Shown here in pieces: positions 1 to 7,375 of a stretch of 64,000 nt of DNA. A program made the translations under genes and the position numbers. Numbering within the stretch: position 1 is the stretch's first letter; each line of letters opens with the position of its first letter. The notes beneath the pieces were generated by a model, which was not told the origin of the DNA, did not search any database, and was given only the letters and a program-made list of their open reading frames with translations. The stretch comes from Thermoplasmata archaeon (GTDB taxonomy: Archaea; Thermoplasmatota; Thermoplasmata; Thermoplasmatales; Thermoplasmataceae), in the NCBI GenBank assembly GCA_021818715.1, contig JAKATN010000001.1, forward strand, positions 106,674-170,673, given 5' to 3'.

Positions 1-117
1 CTTTCTTGTTTCAACCTCTATTTTGGACTCCGTCAGGCCGCTCATTCCAAAACCTGTTACCATCTCGATTATCGCACTGCTCTCTTTTTTGGATACGAAG
101 TGTCTTGACATCAACAT
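1..117 (-). CDS. PUA-domain RNA-binding protein, N-terminal part only
   Basis: The reading frame starts at ATG 117 (or ATG 111) and runs off the left edge, so only the first 39 codons are seen. They read as a start like MSRHFVSKKESSAIIEM followed by a segment ending in KIEVETRK. This resembles the N-terminus of archaeal PUA-domain proteins of the Tma20/MCT-1 type, where an RHFxSKKE-like segment precedes the RNA-binding PUA fold. The start lies 4 nt after the stop of the 464-residue gene on the same strand, so it is the last visible gene of the SecE-Spt5 operon. The family call rests on a short segment and is tentative; that the segment is coding and incomplete is fairly secure. Confidence 0.5.
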   Translation of the reverse strand, partial: MLMSRHFVSKKESSAIIEMVTGFGMSGLTESKIEVETRK

Positions 118-120
118 TCC

Positions 121-1515
121 TCAGATATACGCCTTCAGGGAATCAAAGATACTACTGAATGCTTCTCCTCCCACCTTCAAGAGGTTTTCCACTATCGGCC
201 TAATCTTCTCTCCCAGATCAACGGAAGCCCTTTCAAACATCCACTCCCTCCCCTTCAGCCCGTCGGTGGCCTCAAGGAAGGCATAACAGACGGCTTCAGA
301 CTTTGCCGAAAGTTTTATGGAAGAGACAGCCTCCTTCACTGCAGCATCACGTCCATCAGCCCTGTATGCTTTGAGGAGCCTGAGCATAAGCGATGCGCCG
401 TCCGACCAGGCGAGCACGTCAATGTCCGCAGTTACGTTCCTGGCCTGAAGCCTGTGCTGTAAGGTCTCAATCTGCTTTATCGGGTTTCCCTTCAGTCCAT
501 CCAATGTGGCGCCGGGAAACAGCGATCCAAGAATCTTCTCGGAATATTGGGGCCAGAGCAATTCGAGCAGTTTACCTATGCTGGGAGAGTCAAGCTTTAT
601 GCCTCCTCTCTCAACGATCAGAGGCAGAAGTATTCCCGTGTCAAAAGGGGCGACCTTGAATTCCTGCAGAAAGGCTTCAGCTGTATCGAATATCTTTTGC
701 CCAATCACATAAGCGCCGCCTTTCATGGATGTATCGATGTGCTTCGTCCTTGCGGACCTGATAAATTCCCTATCTGTGATTTTTCCTGCAAAGTATTCAG
801 CCAGGGCCTTTTCACGGGAGAGGTCTACCCTGTCGCTGAATGAGAACTTGAAAGAAAAGTCCTTTATGGGATTCTTTGACAGGATGTGTTTCAGCACCTT
901 GCTCAGTGAGCTCTCTGTGGAGCTTTCAAATATCCTCATAACCCTGTCCCCCAGGTAGAGGACATCAAAATAAAGTTCACCCGAACCTATTTGCACAGCA
1001 TCTCCGGTCCCATAAGCGATCTTCTCATCCTTCAGGCAGTCAGCAAAGAATTCCTGTCCCGGAGAGGAACCCTTGCACGATGCCAGGTAGTAGTTTGTCG
1101 AAGAGAAGACCCTCACGTCCCTGTTTGTGGCGAGCGAATAGAAAGCAAGCATCCTCCACATCGGGTTTATGGAGTTCTGTATGCCGGCAAGCACGGAAGG
1201 ATCGGCATTTGCACGCTTTGCGTACTCCACGCTTCCGTACGCTGTGGTGAATATTCCCACCATCGGGACGGAATTGGATTCCAGTACTTCATGGGTTTCT
1301 GCCAGCCCCTTGAGGAACTGGTCAGATGATCTGGAAAACTTGTCATAATCCTCAAGAGACTCTATTGCGCTTAGTTTCTTCCGATAAGACGCGAAGGGAC
1401 AGAACATCCCACCGTCAATGCAGTCAGGAACGAGCTTGGATGGCTCGCTCAGGGCACTCTCAATCCTCGCAAGAAGTTCATTCTGTTCCTTCTTTGACTT
1501 GGACTTAAGCTTCAT
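121..1515 (-). CDS. Uncharacterised 464-residue protein of the SecE-Spt5 operon
   Basis: I do not recognise a family. The product is soluble-looking, with no signal peptide or membrane segment. The N-terminus is lysine-rich and is followed by a CIDGGMFCPF segment with two nearby cysteines. The rest looks mixed alpha/beta, then mostly helical in the C-terminal half. The gene begins 5 nt after the Spt5 stop and ends 4 nt before the PUA-domain gene, so it is very probably co-transcribed with secretion, transcription-elongation and RNA-binding genes. That context points to a housekeeping role in gene expression, but no function can be assigned. Codon use matches the neighbours, so there is no sign of recent transfer. 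Confidence 0.85.
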   Translation of the reverse strand: MKLKSKSKKEQNELLARIESALSEPSKLVPDCIDGGMFCPFASYRKKLSAIESLEDYDKFSRSSDQFLKGLAETHEVLESNSVPMVGIFTTAYGSVEYAKRANADPSVLAGIQNSINPMWRMLAFYSLATNRDVRVFSSTNYYLASCKGSSPGQEFFADCLKDEKIAYGTGDAVQIGSGELYFDVLYLGDRVMRIFESSTESSLSKVLKHILSKNPIKDFSFKFSFSDRVDLSREKALAEYFAGKITDREFIRSARTKHIDTSMKGGAYVIGQKIFDTAEAFLQEFKVAPFDTGILLPLIVERGGIKLDSPSIGKLLELLWPQYSEKILGSLFPGATLDGLKGNPIKQIETLQHRLQARNVTADIDVLAWSDGASLMLRLLKAYRADGRDAAVKEAVSSIKLSAKSEAVCYAFLEATDGLKGREWMFERASVDLGEKIRPIVENLLKVGGEAFSSIFDSLKAYI

Positions 1516-1520
1516 CTGCT

Positions 1521-2396
1521 CTAACGCCTGTCCAGCACTCTCAGGGCCTCCGCCCTCACCGTAACCGGAATGGGTATCATGGACTCGACAAGCTGGACAG
1601 TCACCTCTTCCTTTGCTTTGTCTATAGACATTATTTTTGCCTTCTCCCCCTTGAATGGTCCATCAATGAGTTCAACAAACGATCCAAGTTCAAGCCCAGA
1701 AACTGCAGGCTTTGGAGTGAGGTAATGGGAAATTTCCTCGAATTTTATGTCACCTTCAACAATCCCCTTGAAGCCCTTGATGCCCTTGGCGATAAACCCG
1801 ACCCTGTCAGGATGCATTGTTTCAACGAAAACATACCCTCTAAGGTCCTTTGGCGACACTATGCTCATTATCTCATTCTCAGGGTCAGGTGTGCCCGTAA
1901 TCCTTCTCTCATCCATGTCCTTGTAGCTCTTGTTTGATAAATCCATGGATACCTGAAGCTCATTTCCTACGGTAGTCTTCATTGCTATGAAGACAGGCAT
2001 CAGGGTGACAGATATTGTTCCCTTTTCAGCGTTGAGGCCGTCCTTCGATTCAACAAAGTAATCCAGCTTCATCGAATCCCCCTTGAATCCTCCCCTGGGT
2101 GTCTTGATGATGAGGGAAAGCGTTTCGAGATCGTCCCCCTTCACGCTGAATTCCAAATTCATCGATTTTGGCTCCACAGATGAGGAGTTGATCTCTGCAG
2201 CCTTCTTCCCTTCAATTGATATTCCCCACTCTATCAACCCCTCCTTCTGCTGGAAAGAGGTGGAAATTGCGATCTTGAAGTCCCTTTCCTTTGCATGGGT
2301 ATTCTTTATCGAGATCGGGATGGTGAGAGTCCTGCCGCATCCGGCTATGATATCGTCTGATCCGACGCTGATCCATTCATTCAAAGTCTTTTCCAT
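1521..2396 (-). CDS. spt5: Transcription elongation factor Spt5 (NusG homologue) with extra N-terminal domain
   Basis: Spt5 binds the RNA polymerase clamp with Spt4 and keeps elongation processive. The NGN domain lies at about residues 135-228, with the diagnostic segment SPKDLRGYVFVET near 181. The KOW domain lies at about 236-289, with GSFVELIDGPFKGEKAKI and the typical PIPVTV strand. Archaeal Spt5 is usually about 150 residues; this protein has 291. The first 130 or so residues form an added beta-rich, probably Ig-like domain that I cannot name. The gene follows secE by 10 nt, the conserved archaeal order, which supports the call. The start ATG at 2396 leaves no overlap with secE. Confidence 0.93.
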   Translation of the reverse strand: MEKTLNEWISVGSDDIIAGCGRTLTIPISIKNTHAKERDFKIAISTSFQQKEGLIEWGISIEGKKAAEINSSSVEPKSMNLEFSVKGDDLETLSLIIKTPRGGFKGDSMKLDYFVESKDGLNAEKGTISVTLMPVFIAMKTTVGNELQVSMDLSNKSYKDMDERRITGTPDPENEIMSIVSPKDLRGYVFVETMHPDRVGFIAKGIKGFKGIVEGDIKFEEISHYLTPKPAVSGLELGSFVELIDGPFKGEKAKIMSIDKAKEEVTVQLVESMIPIPVTVRAEALRVLDRR

Positions 2397-2406
2397 AAAT
2401 CTGCAC

Positions 2407-2625
2407 CTACTGGAGGCCAGTATAGAGGGTTATAAGATAGATGACAAACCCAAGAACCCCAAGGAATATGATGCCCATCCCGGTAATAAATAATATCTTC
2501 ACGTATTCCTGACTCGTAGGCTTTCTTGCCATTTTCAGTATTCTGGCATACTTTCCCTTGCCTATGTTGGAAAACCTTCTTTCAACCTTCTTCTGAACAT
2601 CCAGAAGAGAATCTTCTATTGCCAT
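2407..2625 (-). CDS. secE: Preprotein translocase subunit SecE (Sec61 gamma)
   Basis: This 72-residue protein has the archaeal SecE/Sec61-gamma plan: an amphipathic N-terminal helix, then a segment RKPTSQEYVKI, then one transmembrane helix of about 22 residues that closes the protein. SecE clamps the SecY channel in the cytoplasmic membrane. The pairing with spt5 directly downstream is the standard archaeal arrangement. A TATA box lies 25-34 nt before the start ATG, so transcription probably begins only a few nucleotides before this gene. Confidence 0.93.
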   Translation of the reverse strand: MAIEDSLLDVQKKVERRFSNIGKGKYARILKMARKPTSQEYVKILFITGMGIIFLGVLGFVIYLITLYTGLQ

Positions 2626-2649
2626 CTTTTACCATCCAACATTATTACC

Positions 2650-2659
2650 CATTATAACA
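2650..2659 (-). promoter_or_regulatory. TATA box of the secE-spt5 operon
   Basis: On the minus strand an A-rich stretch is followed by GTTATAAT, 25-34 nt before the secE ATG at 2625. This spacing fits an archaeal core promoter with a near-leaderless transcript. Confidence 0.6.
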
Positions 2660-2803
2660 TTTTTCCTGATCGTATGCATGGCGATTCGCATTCAGGCACT
2701 GGAAGTAATTTACAATGAAAAAAGGGAACACCAACGGCTCAAGCAAACGATCAGCCAATCAAAATCGCATGCAAGCCTTCATCGGGTAGAATCTGCGAAG
2801 TTT

Positions 2804-2837
2804 AAAAAATGAACTGTGATCTACTGGCGATCACAGT
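2804..2837 (-). terminator. Hairpin plus T-run after the sat-apr operon
   Basis: A perfect 9-bp stem (ACTGTGATC at 2813-2821 with GATCACAGT at 2829-2837, 7-nt loop) lies 8 nt past the last gene of the operon. In the minus direction it is followed by a run of six T at 2809-2804. This is a convincing transcription end for the sulfur operon. The rest of the gap up to secE (2660-2803) shows nothing else clear. Confidence 0.65.
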
Positions 2838-2844
2838 CCCTTGT

Positions 2845-3159
2845 TCAATCATTTTTTTCCTGCAGGAATTGGCTAATTACCTCCGGACCCGTGGAATGAA
2901 GCTTCAACGCAGTGGAGAAGATGCGGTCCTTTGCCTCCCTGGGGATAAGCTCTATTGAATGCGTGGTGGACGAATCATACTTGGCCGATGGATATTTCCG
3001 CAGAAGTGCGTCCTTCAGTTCTTCAGTGCATGCGATTTCCAGGACCATCATTCCTGCGAACTTTTCCCTGGCAATTTCAGCCAGGCCCGCCGCTTTCAGT
3101 TTTTCCAGCCGCTCCTCATTTATCCATACATCTATCTTTATTCCGCCATCTTTGGTCAT
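2845..3159 (-). CDS. Unknown 104-residue protein coupled to ATP sulfurylase
   Basis: Not recognised. The start ATG at 3159 overlaps the sat stop codon by 4 nt (ATGA), so it is translationally coupled to sat and belongs to the aprBA-sat operon. The product is a small soluble alpha/beta protein with a DVWINEERLEKLKAAGL start and one cysteine (in EIACTEEL). No membrane segment or metal-binding cluster is evident. Its place as last gene of a dissimilatory sulfur operon suggests an accessory or regulatory role for Sat or APS reductase; this is inference from position only. It is not AprM, QmoA or a Dsr subunit by size or motif. Confidence 0.8.
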   Translation of the reverse strand: MTKDGGIKIDVWINEERLEKLKAAGLAEIAREKFAGMMVLEIACTEELKDALLRKYPSAKYDSSTTHSIELIPREAKDRIFSTALKLHSTGPEVISQFLQEKND

Positions 3160-4421
3160 GATGCAAACACCTCCATCTTTTTAAGGTTGAATACAGGCTG
3201 CCTGGACTTGAGGTATTCATTTGTCACAAAGGGTGAACCAAACCCGTATTTCTCGGCGCTGCTCATTACAACGTCAAACACCTCAGGCCGCATCACCCTT
3301 TTAGTAGGCTTTACGCCGTCTGTCAGAATGCTTCTTATAAGGGTGCCGCTGAAATTCTGGCTTTGGCTTTCGTGGCTGCAGAGCGCTTCATTGGTTACCT
3401 CATTGCAGACCGGACAGTACCAGTTTTCCCTGAGAAAGACAGGTTTTATCCTGAGTTTGTCCCTCTCCGCCTTGAGCATGTCCTGCGCATCGTATGGCTT
3501 ATAGAAGTTTCCCACTCCTGCATGATCCCTTCCGAACATATGATGGGTGCACCCGAGGTTCGTTCTCAGTATCGCATGGAATATTGCCTCCCTTGGACCG
3601 GCGTATCTCATGTCCCACAGCGTGAAAGTCACCATATGGACATTGTCCTTGAAGTAGCCACCTTTTCTCAACGCATCCTGGCCAAGGAGGATAGCCTCAT
3701 CGATGTAGTCACCGGTTCTCTTCTCGCCTATTATTGCATTCACCAGAACCCCCGTATGTATCTCATCTACCGGCATATCCTCATTAGCTGCAAACCATGC
3801 CTGTTTCATCAATGACTCGTGCCCGGTGTGAGGGACATTCCTGGTCTGGTGAGCAACGACATTCTTCCAGTTCTTCATCGCAAACGCCTCGCGGTGCTGC
3901 AAGGGGGTCTTCCAGAACTCGGAGAAAGGCTCGTTGAACACAGGCTCGTTCACCAGATTGATCCGTCCGGCAACGAAGTCGCCGCTGTACTCCATCGTTC
4001 TTTTTACGCCTGGGTGCTTCACGTCTCTGGTTCCGTATGTCATTTCGGCCATCTTGCCAAGGTCATAAGAAAAGAATTCGTCTATGTCAAGCGTGGCTAG
4101 AGGTGCCCCAAGGTATTCGAGTAGCACGCTGTCACCTGGCTTGAGTCCCAGTCTCTTGACTTCCTCCCGCTTCACATCCAGCACAATGGGAATGCTCCAG
4201 AGGGTTCCGTCCGGCAACTCCATCCTGCTGAGGGTGGTGTCCACTTCATCCCTTCCCATAAAACCGGAAACCGGTGTGAAGAACCCGTAGGCCAAGCTAA
4301 TGACCTCATGTGCAATTTCCCTCCTTACGGGAAGAACCTGGAGGCCATGCAGCTTTTTCTCCACTTCTCCCCTCATTATGTGCTCTAAGACGGGCTTGTA
4401 GTTGTGACCCAGATTGTTCAT
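3156..4421 (-). CDS. sat: Sulfate adenylyltransferase (ATP sulfurylase)
   Basis: Sat interconverts ATP plus sulfate and APS plus pyrophosphate in the cytoplasm. The 421-residue length fits the homomeric Sat/MET3 type used in dissimilatory metabolism. The nucleotide-binding motif QTRNVPHTGHE and the GRDHAGVG motif are both present, and a CPVC...C.H zinc-binding group appears in the C-terminal third, as in archaeal and sulfur-oxidiser enzymes. Its ATG overlaps the aprA stop by 4 nt, which ties it to APS reductase. With AprBA it can either activate sulfate for reduction or, running in reverse, make ATP while releasing sulfate from APS. No PAPS-pathway kinase is fused or adjacent. Confidence 0.96.
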   Translation of the reverse strand: MNNLGHNYKPVLEHIMRGEVEKKLHGLQVLPVRREIAHEVISLAYGFFTPVSGFMGRDEVDTTLSRMELPDGTLWSIPIVLDVKREEVKRLGLKPGDSVLLEYLGAPLATLDIDEFFSYDLGKMAEMTYGTRDVKHPGVKRTMEYSGDFVAGRINLVNEPVFNEPFSEFWKTPLQHREAFAMKNWKNVVAHQTRNVPHTGHESLMKQAWFAANEDMPVDEIHTGVLVNAIIGEKRTGDYIDEAILLGQDALRKGGYFKDNVHMVTFTLWDMRYAGPREAIFHAILRTNLGCTHHMFGRDHAGVGNFYKPYDAQDMLKAERDKLRIKPVFLRENWYCPVCNEVTNEALCSHESQSQNFSGTLIRSILTDGVKPTKRVMRPEVFDVVMSSAEKYGFGSPFVTNEYLKSRQPVFNLKKMEVFAS

Positions 4422-6256
4422 GGGGCAACACCTTCGTTACCTACCAGGACGTGCACGGGCGCCTTTTCGAAGGACCAGAGCCTGGAATCCGCATCAAACT
4501 GGGACAGTACGAAAACATTCCAGTTCTTGTCGTCGATCGAAGGGAAATCCGACCTGTAATAATAGCCGGGCCACCTTGTCTCTTCCCTGAACATCGTATG
4601 CCTCAGGACTGCCTCTGCTGTAAGAACCCTGTGGTTAAGTTCCCACGCCCTCTGCAGCTGGTGCAAATCTTCAGCCCCGAGGAGCGGAAGGTCTTCCTTT
4701 AGCATGCTCAGAAGCTCAAGACCACGGTTCATGTTCACCTTGTTGGTGGTGTACAGCGTTGAGACCCCGCCGGCATACTCGTCCATTATCTTCTCGAGCC
4801 TCTTAAGTCCCTGGCTTGGGTACAGGTAATATGGAGAAACAGTTCCCTTTGTGATGAAAGTATGTCCTATCTCGTAATTTTCAAGGGGCTGGAAAACTTC
4901 GCCTTTGAGTCTTTCGATCGTCTGATCATCGATAGCCGGTAACCGGTCCTTGCTTTCATGCACGAATTTGGCCGCGCTCTTTCCTGCGATTCTGCCCTCC
5001 GCGAACGATCCTGAAGAGAACTTGTGCGCAGCTCCTCCCGCTGCATCGCCAGCTGCGAAAAGACCGGTGATGGTGGTCATGCGGTTCCAGCCCCACTGGT
5101 AATCCTCGGGCGCAATATCCGAGGGACCGCTAACCCATGCCCCTGCATTGACGGCATGGGATCCCATGATATACGGTTCGGTAGGGACAAGCTCGGACCA
5201 CTTTTCTTTCGGATCGGTGTTCTGGGATGCCCATACCATTGCCTGGCTCACGGTCATGTCAAGAAAGTCTTCCCAGCCAGCTTCCTCTTTTTCCTTCGTA
5301 TCAAGCACCTTTTCAGTGTGCATAATTATGGGGTTCTTTCCTTCCTTGATCTCCTCGATCATCAGATGGTTTCGGAGGCAAGTCGGCATGGGCTTGGCAT
5401 CTGCGTACTTGCCGTATTTAGCCCTCAATTTTTCCCTGTCATTATCATACAGTTCGCCATTGGAGTTGGTTGCGTATGACTTCAGGTAGAGGAACCACGA
5501 ACCTACCGGTCCATAGCCATCCTTGAACCTGGTGGGCACAAGCCTGACCTCCATCTGCACCATCTTTGCGCCGGCCATTATTGGTAGGGCATAGGCGGAA
5601 CCTGTGCTCCAAGGGGAGTACCATGTTCTCCCCCAGCCTTCCCCTACCGATCTCGGGCGAAAGATGTGCGTCGCTCCGCCGGAGGCAAGGATAACGGCCT
5701 TGCTTTTGAAAACCCAGAAGGATCCATCCCTGACATTGAACCCAACTGCCCCGGCAATCCTGTTGCTGTTCTTCGGATCCTTGATCAGGTGTGTTATCAT
5801 GATCCTGTTGTAGACTTCCGAGGCTGCCTTTTTTGCTGCCTCCGCGACTATCGGCTTGTAGCTTTCCCCGTGGATTAGAATCTGCCATTTGCCCTCCCTC
5901 AGGTATTTCCCGGAAGCATCCTTCATTATGGGCAGGCCCCACTCCTCAAGGAGATGGACAGACGAATCCACATGTCTCGCCACATCGTAAACCAGGTCTT
6001 CCCTGACGAGGCCCATCAGATCACCTCTCACGTACCTGACAAAATCCTCCGGGGTGTTCTGATTCCATCTCATTCCCAGATAAGTGTTGATAGCGGAGAG
6101 CCCCATGGCAACGGCTCCACTGCGATCGATATTGGCCTTTTCTGCAATGACAATCTTTAGATCCTTTCCCCATGTCCTTGCCTCATAGGCTGCACCGCAT
6201 CCCGCCATTCCCCCTCCTACAATCAGAATATCTGATTCAACTGTGTGCACTTGCAT
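4418..6256 (-). CDS. aprA: Adenylylsulfate (APS) reductase alpha subunit
   Basis: AprA is the FAD subunit that interconverts APS with sulfite plus AMP. The N-terminus carries the FAD-binding stretch DILIVGGGMAGCGAAYEA at about residues 9-26, then the family signature RSGAVAMGLSAINTYLG. Further typical segments are GSHAVNAGAWVSGP and FSSGSFAEGRIAGKS. Length 612 fits the family. It lies 3 nt after aprB and overlaps sat, giving the order aprB-aprA-sat. Neither qmoABC nor dsrAB is in the surrounding 6 kb, unlike many sulfate reducers. Direction of catalysis cannot be read from the sequence; the neighbouring sulfite-type exporter hints at sulfur oxidation. Confidence 0.95.
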   Translation of the reverse strand: MQVHTVESDILIVGGGMAGCGAAYEARTWGKDLKIVIAEKANIDRSGAVAMGLSAINTYLGMRWNQNTPEDFVRYVRGDLMGLVREDLVYDVARHVDSSVHLLEEWGLPIMKDASGKYLREGKWQILIHGESYKPIVAEAAKKAASEVYNRIMITHLIKDPKNSNRIAGAVGFNVRDGSFWVFKSKAVILASGGATHIFRPRSVGEGWGRTWYSPWSTGSAYALPIMAGAKMVQMEVRLVPTRFKDGYGPVGSWFLYLKSYATNSNGELYDNDREKLRAKYGKYADAKPMPTCLRNHLMIEEIKEGKNPIIMHTEKVLDTKEKEEAGWEDFLDMTVSQAMVWASQNTDPKEKWSELVPTEPYIMGSHAVNAGAWVSGPSDIAPEDYQWGWNRMTTITGLFAAGDAAGGAAHKFSSGSFAEGRIAGKSAAKFVHESKDRLPAIDDQTIERLKGEVFQPLENYEIGHTFITKGTVSPYYLYPSQGLKRLEKIMDEYAGGVSTLYTTNKVNMNRGLELLSMLKEDLPLLGAEDLHQLQRAWELNHRVLTAEAVLRHTMFREETRWPGYYYRSDFPSIDDKNWNVFVLSQFDADSRLWSFEKAPVHVLVGNEGVAP

Positions 6257-6259
6257 ATC

Positions 6260-6712
6260 TCATCGCCCTCCCTTGCCGGTTTTGATCCTTATAGTCGGAA
6301 GATCATTTCCCGTGAGCAATCCTTCAGGTTCCATGGAAAGCTCCTGCCCATCAATGTCCCCATTCCCATTGAGGTCCGGTATTTCTATGGAGTTCCACTG
6401 GGTTGTCCTTATGGGAAAACTGAACTCCTTCTTCCTGCTATCCCTGTACTTTATTTTCCACCCTATCGTGTTCAAATTCTCATCCCTGGATACTGAGATT
6501 TCAGATCCAAGAGGGGAGATGTCCGCATATGGCCTGACCTCAATTGCGTGCTCCGGACAGGCTTTCACGCATGAGAGACATTCCCAGCACATGTCCGGCT
6601 CGATGTTATATGCCTTCTGAAGCACCGGGTCTATCCGCATAATGTCGCTTGGGCAGATCTCTTCGCACTTTCCGTTGTTCTTGCATTTTGAAGCTATCAC
6701 AAATGTAGGCAT
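6260..6712 (-). CDS. aprB: Adenylylsulfate reductase beta subunit (iron-sulfur)
   Basis: AprB passes electrons to or from the FAD of AprA through two [4Fe-4S] clusters. The ligands are visible as C-x5-C-x3-CP in the first 25 residues and CWECLSCVKACPEHA at about 42-56. The acidic DLNGNGDIDGQEL segment lies in the C-terminal tail that wraps around AprA in known structures. I choose ATG 6712 (150 residues, start MPTFVIASKC) because a good Shine-Dalgarno GGAGGTG sits just before it and the protein then starts like the family; GTG 6727 would place the Shine-Dalgarno inside the gene. A 43-codon frame ends 2 nt upstream. Confidence 0.95.
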   Translation of the reverse strand: MPTFVIASKCKNNGKCEEICPSDIMRIDPVLQKAYNIEPDMCWECLSCVKACPEHAIEVRPYADISPLGSEISVSRDENLNTIGWKIKYRDSRKKEFSFPIRTTQWNSIEIPDLNGNGDIDGQELSMEPEGLLTGNDLPTIRIKTGKGGR

Positions 6713-6714
6713 TT

Positions 6715-6846
6715 TCAGCACCTCCACGAATAGTCACTTGCGCATAATCCAGGAAATTTTGGCAGTTTTCCTATACAAATTTCCACGGCATCCGAAGATC
6801 TGGTGCCGCAACCATGGCCTCCTCCCGCAAAAGTCGTCTTTTCCAT
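6715..6846 (-). CDS. Possible 43-residue cysteine-containing leader or small protein before aprB
   Basis: A frame starts at ATG 6846 and stops 2 nt before the aprB ATG. It reads MEKTTFAGGGHGCGTRSSD, continues with VEICIGKLPKFP and ends in a cysteine, giving four cysteines in 43 residues. A 12-nt element shared with the tauE promoter lies 16 nt upstream of the ATG, consistent with a leaderless transcript starting here. Against it, a TATA-like GTATAG lies inside the frame, which could instead serve aprB alone. No family is recognised. It may be a true small protein, a regulatory leader peptide, or chance. Confidence 0.35.
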   Translation of the reverse strand: MEKTTFAGGGHGCGTRSSDAVEICIGKLPKFPGLCASDYSWRC

Positions 6847-6861
6847 AATTATCTATCCTAA

Positions 6862-6873
6862 ATCGTAAAATGA
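6862..6873 (-). promoter_or_regulatory. Shared 12-nt element upstream of the apr operon
   Basis: TCATTTTACGAT on the minus strand is identical to the element at 8258-8269 in front of tauE. It sits 16-27 nt before ATG 6846, a position that fits a TATA-region element or a regulator site. Confidence 0.45.
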
Positions 6874-6929
6874 GTAATAAGCCACTTACCGAATCCATGA
6901 GGTATCATGTGCAATAGCTCTCTAAGGAT

Positions 6930-6939
6930 CAAAAAAAAA
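6930..6939 (-). terminator. Oligo-T terminator after the tauE operon
   Basis: On the minus strand a run of nine T follows GCC about 35 nt after the DUF1634 stop codon. Archaeal transcription commonly ends at such T-runs. It separates the tauE transcript from the apr operon, which then needs its own promoter. Confidence 0.5.
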
Positions 6940-6973
6940 GGCAATCCACAGAAACATGTCATCGGCCAGCGAA

Positions 6974-7375
6974 TCATGGAAATTTATAAAGGCCCGCCTC
7001 TATTGGGCCGACGACAAGAAAACTGATGGCGACGATGGCAAGGATAATCAGAGAGACAAGAGCAAAGATTCTATCCCCGTTCAGGGCGAACTGCATTGCC
7101 GTGAAGCAGGTTCTCGCAATCGGTATTGCAATCAGTATAACAATACCAGATGCCAGCAGTACCGAAGCAATTTCCTCCGTAAGGCTGCTTTTCAGGCCAA
7201 GCTCAATCAGATCAGCTCCCCCGTTCCACCCGTTCGTGGTAACGTTGATTGAAGTCCATGCATCGCCCGTCTTGAAAACCAGAATCAGCGCCCCAGCGAT
7301 CAAAGAGGAGAGACTTGCGATAACCCCATAATACAGAATTCCGCGGATTGCAGATTTGATCCTGGTTTCATTCAT
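6974..7375 (-). CDS. DUF1634 family membrane protein, partner of TauE/SafE
   Basis: The frame is open further upstream, but the real start is ATG 7375, which overlaps the tauE stop by 4 nt and gives a 133-residue product starting MNETRIKSAIRGILYYGV. Three hydrophobic segments are visible (about residues 15-33, 68-88 and 107-125), matching the small DUF1634 membrane family that is commonly encoded next to TauE/SafE permeases. The pairing and translational coupling suggest that the two proteins form one transport complex in the cytoplasmic membrane. The biochemical role of DUF1634 is not known. Confidence 0.82.
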   Translation of the reverse strand: MNETRIKSAIRGILYYGVIASLSSLIAGALILVFKTGDAWTSINVTTNGWNGGADLIELGLKSSLTEEIASVLLASGIVILIAIPIARTCFTAMQFALNGDRIFALVSLIILAIVAISFLVVGPIEAGLYKFP

